Shown piece by piece: positions 1 through 5,524 of a DNA stretch of 7,563 nucleotides. Under the pieces are notes generated by a model that saw only the letters and a program-made list of their open reading frames with translations, did no database searches and was not told the origin of the DNA. Source of the DNA: JBLKSS01 sp047607725 (GTDB lineage: Bacteria; Pseudomonadota; Gammaproteobacteria; Enterobacterales; Enterobacteriaceae); NCBI RefSeq assembly GCF_047607725.1, contig NZ_JBLKSS010000105.1, forward strand, positions 1-7,563, written 5' to 3'. Within the stretch, counting starts at the first letter, position 1. Every line of letters begins with the position of its first letter. The translations under genes were made by a program, and so were the position numbers.

Positions 1-135
1 ACTCAAACCGGGATGGAAATAAAAATTATTAAAATCAATACAATGTGAAAATGCAATGAGCATAAGCGTGTAACGTAGGTTTACTGTCTCATACAACAAA
101 CCCACCAATAATTCAAGACGTCCTCCACGGGGCGC

Positions 136-879
136 TTACGATGTTTTCGTATCGGTATGCTTCGGCGCGCTATCCGGCGGATTTTGGTTCTAGGTAACGT
201 TGTAAGCGACCTTCAGCGCAAAATGGTCGTTAATATCGACATTCAGCCCGGTTTCCGAGTTCACCGTTGTGTCATCGTTGGCGAGCAGCGACAGCCCCTG
301 AATAAATTTGGTGTTGTCGGTCAACTGATAGCTATAAGAGGCCGCCGCGTAACCCAACGCTTTGGTGGTATTACCGCCGCCCTGGTATTCATCATGGCGC
401 ACGCCAGGACCCGCTTCGACGCGCAGGGTATGGATAGGCCCGGTCAGCACCTGGCGACCGTAGCCGGCGACCAGCGTATCGCGCGAACGGTAGCCGTTAT
501 AGCGATCGCTTAACCAACTCCCTTGGGCAAACAGGAAGTTTTGCGTGCTGAGGTTGTGGCGGGCGCGGGCGCCGGCCTGATATTTCTCCGAGCTGCGCTG
601 ATCGTCGGACGAGTTGTTGGCGGCTTCCCCCCAAAGGCTATAGGCATTCGACTACTGGAACCAGGTTATGGTGGTGCTGGCGGCCAGATTGGAATTGCGG
701 GTATTGCCGCTCTGGGCGTTGTAGCTTGCCTGAGCATCGCCATCAAAGCTTTTTTTGGCGGGGGAAGGATCATCGAGCACGGTAAAGATATCGGTGTCGG
801 CGAAGGTGTTAAAACTGGCTAGCGACATGCCAAGGGTGGTCAACAGAGAGAGTGCCCGGAAGCGCTTATTGCGTAACAT
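136..879 (-). pseudogene. ydiY: YdiY-like DUF481 outer-membrane protein, broken by two amber stops
   Basis: The conceptual protein of about 247 codons matches the whole E. coli YdiY (about 252 residues), a DUF481 predicted outer-membrane beta-barrel of unknown function. Visible similarities are a signal peptide starting MLRNKRF and ending near NTFA, the mature start DTDIFTVLDDPSPAKK, the SLWGEAANNSSDDQRSSEKY stretch, SDRYNGYRSRDTLVAGYGRQ, and SETGLNVDINDHFALKVAYN. The start at 879 fits the family; AGG lies upstream on the minus strand. An ATG at 918 would add 13 residues and is less likely. TAG codons interrupt the frame at 652-654 and 190-192; the reading frame is otherwise continuous. The second TAG replaces the Trp of the E. 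coli YNVTWN motif. The final TAA (136-138) comes before the expected last beta strand (TLSLGYSM in E. coli), which a barrel needs for membrane assembly. Gene identity is strong; loss of function is inferred. Confidence 0.85.
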
Positions 880-1227
880 AAGATACCTGTCAAATTGGCG
901 AAAAAGGGTAATGCGCATTTAAAGTTCATCAGTGTAGCCAAACGAAGCCGCCGCTGTACTAGTAATTTTTTGTAATATTGGTAACAAAATTTGAGAGAAA
1001 AGTCGAAAAGTTGAAGAAACCGGAGCGAGGATGAGATTTGCTAGGGCAGAGAAACAGGAATCTTGATAATAATAAATTACTTAGCGGTTTGCACCAACTT
1101 TTTCAACGGACCAGTTATCCACAGGCCGGCCGTGTTCGGATAATTCTGGAACCGCGGATTATTCCCCCCCTAAGACACCCTAGTATGAAGCAATGACGCG
1201 CGCCGACAGCGGCCGTGCGCAACATGC
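880..1227. other. Gene-free gap between lpxP and the ydiY relic
   Basis: These 348 bases show no credible reading frame. The part next to ydiY (about 960-1085) is AT-rich and would hold the ydiY promoter on the minus strand, but I cannot pick a clear -35/-10 pair. The part next to lpxP contains a DnaA-box 9-mer at 1115-1123, an imperfect 10-base direct repeat (CGGATAATTC at 1137-1146, CGGATTATTC at 1155-1164) and a C7 run at 1164-1170. No hairpin with a T-run was found after the lpxP stop. Confidence 0.5.
1115..1123 (+). promoter_or_regulatory. Perfect DnaA-box 9-mer (TTATCCACA)
   Basis: TTATCCACA is the strongest form of the E. coli DnaA recognition sequence. It is intergenic, downstream of lpxP, and is followed within 45 bases by two near-identical 10-mers containing GGATAATTC or GGATTATTC. 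A single box is not an origin: no cluster of further boxes, 13-mers or origin genes is visible. It may be a titration or regulatory site, or chance (roughly 0.06 such 9-mers are expected in this window on both strands at even base composition). Confidence 0.35.
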
Positions 1228-2158
1228 TTACACGTACAGCGACAGTTCGCCGCGCGGCCGGGTTTTAAAACGGCGATGCAGCCAAAGATATTGATCCGGC
1301 GCGCGCAATATCTCCTGCTCCACAATCCGGTTCATGTAGCAGGTGGCCGCCATTTCATCGTCCTGCGGATAGTCCCTCAGCTGCGGCTGAATCAACAGCT
1401 GGTAGCCGCGCCCATCTTGCTTACGGATAAGCACCATCGGGACCAGTTGCGGCTGCGCCAGTCGGACCAGAGTATAGGTGCCGCGGGTGGTGGCCGCCTG
1501 GGGAACGGCGAAAAACGGCGCGAAAATACTGCCCCGCGGGCCATAATTCTGGTCCGGCGCAAACCAAACCGTTTCGCCCTGCTTCAAGGCATGCACCATA
1601 CCGCGCAGGTCTTTTCTATCAAGCATGGCTTTATTGGAGCGCATGCGCCCCCAGGTCTGGATAAGCTCCATCACCTTATTGTTATGGGGCCGGTACATGG
1701 CCATCATCGGCTGGCATAGCCCCATCGTCCCCCCCCCCCCNGCCGAGCTCCAGCGACATGAAATGGATGCCGATGACTATCACGCCCCTGCCGTGGCGGC
1801 TGGCCTGTTGCAGGTGCTGCAGGCCGGAAACGTCAAACCAGCGTTTTACGCGCGCATCGGACCAGAACCAGGCCATCTCCGTTTCCATCAGGCCCATGCC
1901 CAGCGAGGTAAAGTTATTGTTGACGGTGTCTTCCAGACGCGCGCTGTCCATATCGGGGCAGCACAACTCAAGATTGCGCCGGGCAATGCGCACCCGGCGT
2001 TTCAAAAACGGCTTAGACATACGGCCAAGGAGACCGCACAACCGTCGCAGCAGCGGATACGGCAGCTGCACCAGCAGGCAGAGCACGCGCAGACCGAACC
2101 AGGTGAGCCAATAGCGCGGATGCAGCAGGGCAAGGGTAAACTTCTGTGGTTGCGGCAT
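1228..2158 (-). pseudogene. lpxP: LpxP-type lipid A acyltransferase, frame broken at a poly-C/N tract
   Basis: This encodes a Kdo2-lipid IVA acyltransferase of the LpxL/LpxP family, an inner-membrane enzyme that adds a secondary acyl chain to lipid A. In E. coli LpxP adds palmitoleate at low temperature. The first half starts MPQPQKF and has the family signature LLHPRYWLTWFG, a hydrophobic N-terminus, FLKRR, and the catalytic H-x4-E motif as HFMSLE. The second half starts at MGLCQPMMAMYRPHNN, closer to LpxP than LpxL, and ends HRRFKTRPRGELSLYV. Joining the halves gives about 307 residues, against 306 in E. coli. ATG at 2158 is preferred over TTG at 2161 because it matches the LpxP N-terminus and lies 7 bases after AGGA. 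The halves are in different frames: 12 Cs plus N (1729-1741) replace the expected Gly-Arg-Val codons, and the gene length is one base over a multiple of three. The tract may be a sequencing or assembly fault, so the gene could be intact in the organism. Confidence 0.85.
1729..1741. repeat. Poly-C tract (C12) ending in an ambiguous base
   Basis: Twelve consecutive Cs are followed by N inside lpxP. On the coding strand this is N plus G12. It falls just after the catalytic HFMSLELG segment, where family members encode Gly-Arg-Val before MGLCQP. The stretch between the conserved GGC and ATG codons is 16 bases instead of the expected 9, so this is not a simple one-base slip in an otherwise normal sequence. 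The N shows that the base caller or assembler was uncertain here. Confidence 0.9.
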
Positions 2159-2339
2159 CAATTTTTCCTAGTGATGAGTTGCATTACTTAACGCATCAAT
2201 CAGAAAAAACATCAATAGCGATACAGGTTGCAACTAAGACACCCCCCGGCGTTTATTATTCGACGGAAAGTTGTAATCTTTCATTTCTTTACATGGATCA
2301 GCAGGTCAGTAAACCGGCATTTATGCCTGACGGCCGGCC

Positions 2340-2504
2340 TCAGGTTCGGGCTTCACGATTCAACCAGCACATACCACGAAGGGCTATGAGTCCGGCAACG
2401 GCGAGAGACGGGACAAGGGAGAGCGGTATCGCTTCAAGCGCAGAGAGAGCATAACAGAATGCGGGCGCGGTTACCCGTAAAGACAGGTAAATTATTTTTA
2501 CCAA
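2340..2504 (-). other. Possible 54-residue hydrophobic peptide or membrane-protein remnant
   Basis: An open frame on the minus strand from a TTG codon (2504) to TGA (2340-2342) would encode 54 residues with a long hydrophobic stretch (residues about 11-45, including AIPLSLVPSLAVAGLIALRG) and a polar tail ending NREART. No ATG and no clear Shine-Dalgarno sequence precede it, and an in-frame TGA lies just upstream. It could be the C-terminal end of a decayed membrane protein, a small membrane peptide, or a chance frame. I do not recognise the family. Confidence 0.2.
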
Positions 2505-2513
2505 TACTTTACG
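2476..2513. repeat. Nested inverted repeat (7-bp outer and 6-bp inner arms)
   Basis: Outer arms CGTAAAG (2476-2482) and CTTTACG (2507-2513) are exact complements. Inside them GGTAAA (2486-2491) and TTTACC (2497-2502) are also exact complements around the loop TTATT. The spacers are ACA and AATA. A transcript of either strand could form a 13-bp hairpin with one small internal loop. As DNA it presents four GTAAA or TTTAC half-sites. No T-run follows on either strand, so it is a poor intrinsic terminator. Confidence 0.7.
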
Positions 2514-2572
2514 TCAGCCACCGTCAGCGCACGGCCGGCAGCCTGTAGTGGACAACCCCGGTCGCGGCTAAA

Positions 2573-2616
2573 CCCGATAAGCTCTGATGGGTAAAGCGAA
2601 AGCACAGAGCATCGGG
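2573..2616 (-). repeat. REP-like palindromic element downstream of yedD
   Basis: On the minus strand the order is CCCGAT, GCTCTG, an 18-base loop, CAGAGC, an unpaired TT, then ATCGGG. Both arm pairs are perfect, giving a 12-bp stem with a two-base bulge. GATG near the 5' foot and the TTATC bulge at the 3' foot copy the layout of enterobacterial REP palindromic units (GATG ... TTATC). It lies 44 bases beyond the yedD stop codon, a typical REP position. TTTAG follows the stem, so weak termination or 3'-end protection of yedD mRNA is also possible. Confidence 0.5.
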
Positions 2617-2660
2617 CGCGGCGTTAGGGTCGTCGAGGGACGGTATCGGTCTTAGCCGGG

Positions 2661-3128
2661 TTATCTGACCACGCCGGTCTTTCTGCCGGGGGCCTTTGCC
2701 GTCGGCGCAGCGGCGCTAAATACCCAATTATCCCCTTGCCCGGAGATGAACGGCTGGCATTGTGCGGTGGGTGACGCGCTGCGCTGCAAAGTGAGATTGC
2801 CGTAGTGTAAAACATCACGGTCCAGTCTCAGCAGACTCATTTCGTTTTTCTCGTTGATATTATACAGCCGGGCATCGCGCGTGGTCAGTTTACCCGGCCT
2901 GATGATCGTCCGCTGCCAGCTTCTGCAATCCAGCGTGGTCCCCGACCGACTGATTATCAAGCTAGCCACCGCCTCGGGGCTAATAAGCGCCTTCTGCGGC
3001 GTGGTGCTGGTCCAGATGCCGGCATAGCCCTGCGGTGCCGGGGCCGCCACGACCTTGGTATATTCCGGCGCGCCGGCGCATCCGCTCAGGGCCGCCGCCA
3101 GTAGTAACATGATGGGAGTTCGCTTCAT
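2661..3128 (-). CDS. yedD: YedD-family outer-membrane lipoprotein
   Basis: The 155-residue product is a small lipoprotein resembling E. coli YedD (about 137 residues), whose function is unknown. The signal peptide runs MKRTPIMLLLAAALSGC, with lipobox LSGC and lipidated Cys17. Residue 18 is Ala, not Asp, which predicts sorting to the outer membrane. Family-like segments follow: PQKALISPEAVASLIISRSG (residues about 44-63), LDCRSWQR, RPGKLT, and LTLQRSASPTAQC. Cys68 and Cys124 match two Cys of E. coli YedD and could form a periplasmic disulfide. The tail after residue 130 is longer than in E. coli. ATG at 3128 is chosen because the lipoprotein signal starts there and AAGGAT lies six bases upstream; the open frame extends further upstream without family similarity. 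The gene appears intact. In E. coli yedD lies near amyA and fliT, so the context here differs. Confidence 0.88.
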   Translation of the reverse strand: MKRTPIMLLLAAALSGCAGAPEYTKVVAAPAPQGYAGIWTSTTPQKALISPEAVASLIISRSGTTLDCRSWQRTIIRPGKLTTRDARLYNINEKNEMSLLRLDRDVLHYGNLTLQRSASPTAQCQPFISGQGDNWVFSAAAPTAKAPGRKTGVVR

Positions 3129-3155
3129 ATTCAGATCCTTGTGAAAGAGAGCCGA

Positions 3156-3167
3156 AATGCTAGCATT
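3156..3167. repeat. Perfect 12-bp palindrome upstream of yedD
   Basis: AATGCTAGCATT is self-complementary and lies 28 bases upstream of the yedD start codon, within or just downstream of where its promoter would be. It could be an operator half-pair or an mRNA leader hairpin, but its four-base core leaves little room for a loop. No regulator is named from it. Confidence 0.35.
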
Positions 3168-3378
3168 AAATACCCCGTCAGGTTTAGCCCCTTTTTTGGC
3201 AGCGTGGCCGTCGCCCTCTCGCTTGGCCCTGGCAACCGTGGCCTGCGCGCGGGACGCGGGCACGCCCCTCCCGGAGCAGGCGGCAACCTGCGGTCATCAT
3301 CGCGTCGGGAAGACGGTGGTATCGAGGTTAGAAACGGGAGGGTGCGTTAGCGAAGGTAACTTTACCGCGCCGGGGGCA

Positions 3379-3678
3379 TCACGACATACTGACTATCCGA
3401 TCGGCGATGAGGGAATACCCGCCGTTCCACTCCATGCGCCCGGTCACCGTCAGGCGTTCGCCGCACAAATGCGCCATGAGTTCCAGCGCCATAATATCGA
3501 AGCCCACCACGGTGAGGGGGTAAGCACTGCGTTTTTTGCTTTCCGCCAAAATGGTCGCTTTCACCATCGGCCGACCGACGGTATTTTTGATTCGGCTGGG
3601 TGATTTGGTAATCACGCCTGACAACGTCGTAACGGGTTGTTCAGCGCTTTCAGAAGGGGATGACGTACCAGAATTCAT
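3379..3678 (-). CDS. Small predicted OB-fold protein (SSB/PriB-like), unassigned
   Basis: The 99-residue product has a polar, flexible start (MNSGTSSPSESAEQPV) followed by a compact domain at about residues 16-99. Its pattern (TTLSGVITKSPSRIKN, PMVKATILAE, YPLTVVGFDIMALELM, GERLTVTGRMEWNGGYSLIA, DRIVSM) is that of an OB-fold single-strand DNA-binding or PriB-like domain: an N-terminal LSG strand, central alternating strands, a short helix, then two closing strands with an SSB-like V-x-G-R. There is no signal peptide, so it is probably cytoplasmic. ATG at 3678 follows GGAGG by 10 bases; the frame runs upstream to 3810, but that part is hydrophobic and lacks a better ribosome site. It is shorter than SSB and lacks an SSB acidic tail. 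The gene is intact between decayed neighbours. The OB-fold assignment is inference from residue pattern; I cannot name an ortholog. Confidence 0.7.
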   Translation of the reverse strand: MNSGTSSPSESAEQPVTTLSGVITKSPSRIKNTVGRPMVKATILAESKKRSAYPLTVVGFDIMALELMAHLCGERLTVTGRMEWNGGYSLIADRIVSMS

Positions 3679-3725
3679 GACAGGATAACCTCCATTAGTC
3701 TCTCTCTTTTGCCTGTAACGAACCT

Positions 3726-3767
3726 CAATTTTATCAAATTGTGCGTCTGGCGTCTGAACAATTGTGC
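3726..3767 (-). promoter_or_regulatory. Repeat-rich promoter region of the OB-fold gene
   Basis: About 50-90 bases upstream of the start codon the minus strand has a GATAAAAT element that could act as a -10, with TTCAGA 17 bases before GATAAA as a poor -35. Overlapping it is an inverted repeat CAATTT-TATC-AAATTG (3726-3741). The 8-mer AATTGTGC occurs twice in direct orientation (3737-3744 and 3760-3767), 23 bases apart, with two GTCTG copies between. This resembles an operator overlapping a promoter, but no known regulator consensus fits. Confidence 0.35.
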
Positions 3768-3844
3768 AAATTACAACCAAAAACCCGGCGTCAGCGCAAA
3801 GAAATAGCAAAAAAGATTTCTGTAAGCCTTACCACACGCCGCGT

Positions 3845-3867
3845 CGGTTTAAACGCAATTTAAGCCG
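3845..3867. repeat. Hairpin between amiD and the OB-fold gene
   Basis: CGGTTTAAA (3845-3853) and TTTAAGCCG (3859-3867) pair over nine positions with one mismatch, which is a G-U wobble on the plus-strand transcript, around the loop CGCAA. It lies 37 bases past the amiD stop. No T-run follows on the minus strand, so a terminator role for amiD is uncertain. Confidence 0.4.
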
Positions 3868-3877
3868 GAAGATATCT

Positions 3878-3903
3878 AACCGGACGTGTCGTCATGGCCG
3901 GTT
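3878..3903 (-). terminator. Weak hairpin directly after the amiD stop codon
   Basis: AACCGG and CCGGTT (3898-3903 and 3878-3883) form a six-base inverted repeat with a 14-base loop, beginning immediately after the TGA of amiD. There is no U-tract after it, so intrinsic termination would be weak; it may only protect the mRNA end. Confidence 0.2.
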
Positions 3904-4758
3904 TCAGGTGGGATTGCAGTAATTTTCCACCAGCGCCTGGGCGATTGCCTCGGTTTCCTTATCCGCTACGCCCGTGAAGTTGCTGGGGCGGAAATGCATC
4001 TGGAAGGCGCTGATGACGCGAAGTGTCTCTTTATCCAGCGTGCCCGTTTGCGGGATGGTGTAACCGTAAACGGCCAGCGCCTGTTGGATGAGCGCGACAT
4101 TGCCGGCGGACCAGCGATGTTTGCCCTGCAAATATTTGTCCACCGTCGCCGCATCCGGCCATGCCCCTATGCCCTGCCGCGCCATTTCCCGCCACGGAAA
4201 CTGTGGACCGGGATCGGTTTTCCTCAACGGCGCGATATCGCTATGCGCCAACACGTTCTGCGGCTTAATTTGGTAACGGGCGATAATATCCCGTGTCAGA
4301 CGGGCCGCTAACACCGTCTGTTCTTTATGATAGGGGATCCACTGCTTCCCGGCGGGCGCCTCATGAAAACCGTCATTAACGATTTCAATACCGATGGAAG
4401 TATCGTTAATATTATTGCGCCCGGCCCAGCCGCTTACGCCCGCGTGCCAGGCCCGCTTATTTTCCGGCACCAACTGCAATACCACCGGTTTGCCGCGAGT
4501 TTCGGTGGGATTGGAGGGAATAAGATAATGGGCGCTTACGCTGCTGTGCGTAAGCAGCCGAAGGGATTCATTATCATCGACGGCGGTATAATGGAATATA
4601 AGAAATTGGACGCGGTCATCCTGTGATTGAGAGGGATAGGACGTATCCACCGCATAATCGCCGTGATCAATCAAGGTCGTCGCCGGTTTTTCCGCGTACT
4701 GATTCCCAGCGCACCCCGTCAGTCCTAGCGCGCCCAAGAGCAATATTATTTTTTTCAT
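3904..4758 (-). CDS. amiD: AmiD, outer-membrane lipoprotein N-acetylmuramoyl-L-alanine amidase
   Basis: The 284-residue product matches AmiD (formerly YbjR, 276 residues in E. coli), a zinc amidase that cuts the bond between MurNAc or anhydroMurNAc and the L-Ala of the stem peptide. The signal peptide MKKIILLLGALGLTGC has lipobox LTGC with Cys16, and Ala17 predicts the inner leaflet of the outer membrane. The Amidase_2 domain spans about residues 45-185. His56 (FHYTA), His172 (AHSDIAP) and Asp182 (TDPGPQFPW) fit the zinc ligands, and Glu125 (IGIEIVNDG) fits the catalytic Glu. A C-terminal peptidoglycan-binding domain covers about residues 215-275, including IQQALAVYGY, LDKETLRVISAFQMHFRP and DKETEAIAQALV. 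ATG at 4758 has AGGA nine bases upstream. All key residues are present, so activity is expected. It is transcribed alone; no partner gene is adjacent. Confidence 0.96.
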   Translation of the reverse strand: MKKIILLLGALGLTGCAGNQYAEKPATTLIDHGDYAVDTSYPSQSQDDRVQFLIFHYTAVDDNESLRLLTHSSVSAHYLIPSNPTETRGKPVVLQLVPENKRAWHAGVSGWAGRNNINDTSIGIEIVNDGFHEAPAGKQWIPYHKEQTVLAARLTRDIIARYQIKPQNVLAHSDIAPLRKTDPGPQFPWREMARQGIGAWPDAATVDKYLQGKHRWSAGNVALIQQALAVYGYTIPQTGTLDKETLRVISAFQMHFRPSNFTGVADKETEAIAQALVENYCNPT

Positions 4759-4835
4759 ATGGACTTTTCCTAGCGTAAAGAAAACATCCTAGCAACGGCA
4801 TAAATAACAAAAGCTCAACCAATGCGCGGCGGATT

Positions 4836-4928
4836 ATGAATCTCACGATTTTTCTGATCAATATAACAGCCCTGGTTCTTTTTTATTTGTGTCGCGTATT
4901 GCTCTCTGAAATTCATTTATTTAACTAA
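4836..4928 (+). CDS. Possible 30-residue single-span membrane peptide
   Basis: An ATG-to-TAA frame encodes 30 residues beginning MNLTIFLINITALVLFYLC and ending RVLLSEIHLFN. Residues 4-19 form a hydrophobic segment long enough to cross or enter the membrane, followed by Arg20 and a short amphipathic tail. The shape (short polar start, one span, positive residue, tail) recalls small bacterial membrane subunits such as KdpF, but no kdpA follows. A partial Shine-Dalgarno GGCGGA sits just upstream, closer to the ATG than usual. It runs divergently from amiD, with 77 bases between the starts. The region is AT-rich, where short hydrophobic frames arise by chance, so this is a candidate only. Confidence 0.25.
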   Translation: MNLTIFLINITALVLFYLCRVLLSEIHLFN

Positions 4929-5272
4929 TATATTCACTATAAATACATTTCTCGGCGTACGCAAAAAAAACTAGACGGTGGCGGCTCCACGCCTGGGTGC
5001 GTTAAACGGCGGCCGTTGTACCGCACAACGCGACGGTTCGACCGGCTGTCAATCGACCGCCCGCCGCCATAATAATAACGCCGCACCCTGTAAGCCATTC
5101 GCTCTGCCTGGCGGTGTTGCGAACTGATGGCAGCCGGCGGCGGAACCCGCAGCCTTGCCTTGGTTCTCTGCTGACCCGTTGCGCTCGCCGCCGCGGTTTA
5201 CCCGCCGTGCGCCCGCTGGCGACCCCATGACCCAATGCGTGCTTCCCGCCCCCTTGCGCGGCCCTTGTTAAC

Positions 5273-5291
5273 CCCCCTCGGGACGAGGGGG
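5273..5291. repeat. GC-rich hairpin
   Basis: CCCCCTC (5273-5279) and GAGGGGG (5285-5291) are perfect complements around a five-base loop GGGAC. No T-run follows on either strand. It is the most stable short hairpin in the gene-poor region and could be a terminator remnant or a repeat end. Confidence 0.45.
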
Positions 5292-5524
5292 TCAGGTGGT
5301 GCCCGCCATCCGGCCATTTTATAAAAATTTACCGCCTGACCGAAAAGGAAAATGGTCCCTCCGGCCACGGCCTGCAACGCAGCGCCTCACTGACGGCGGC
5401 TGTTGCGCCGGCGATTGCCAAAGAGGCTGCAAAACCGCCCGGCCTTGCACGGGTCATTGCGTTGGCAACGCCACCGCCTTCGCCGTGATGCCTAGTACGT
5501 ATTACCCACGATAAGGATATCGCT

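Larger units (their letters stand above)
2159..2660. other. Gene-poor gap upstream of lpxP
   Basis: These 502 bases contain no recognised gene. The lpxP-proximal 150 bases should hold the lpxP promoter and leader. TTGATG followed 18 bases later by TTAAGT on the minus strand is the best sigma-70-like pair I see, and it is weak. Further left to right are a 54-codon hydrophobic frame (2340-2504, minus), a nested inverted repeat (2476-2513) and a REP-like palindrome (2573-2616), listed separately. This could be the remains of a lost gene. Confidence 0.5.
4759..5524. other. Long gene-poor region between amiD and the RHS relic
   Basis: These 766 bases contain no recognised gene. The left part (to about 4975) is AT-rich and contains the divergent upstream region of amiD plus a possible 30-codon frame at 4836-4928. 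The right part (about 4976-5524) is GC-rich and has several open but unrecognisable frames. A minus-strand frame ending near 5002 and a plus-strand frame reading TEKENGPSGHGL across 5340-5375 do not match a family I know. A hairpin lies at 5273-5291. This probably represents eroded genes or an old insertion boundary. Confidence 0.5.

Noticed and set aside
136..879. Genetic recoding of TAG as an amino acid.
   Set aside because: The final beta strand is also lost, and no suppressor tRNA is visible; ordinary decay explains both stops.
1625..2191. Long plus-strand frame opposite lpxP.
   Set aside because: It mirrors the lpxP coding strand, has no family resemblance, and runs through the poly-C/N tract.
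1170..2244. The 11-mer CTAAGACACCC occurs on both sides of lpxP (1170-1180 and 2234-2244).
   Set aside because: Several 11-base matches are expected by chance in 7.5 kb, the repeats sit beside C-runs, and lpxP is a core gene with no transposon features.
3129..3263. N-terminal extension of the yedD frame upstream of 3128.
   Set aside because: The lipoprotein signal peptide and ribosome site place the start at 3128; an extension would bury the signal.
3157..3603. Plus-strand 148-codon frame spanning the yedD upstream gap and the OB-fold gene.
   Set aside because: Its second half is antisense to a convincing gene, it lacks a ribosome site, and its composition is unlike its neighbours.
5002..5235. 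Arg- and Ala-rich 77-codon minus-strand frame in the gene-poor region.
   Set aside because: High GC content opens frames here by chance; the product matches no family and has no ribosome site.
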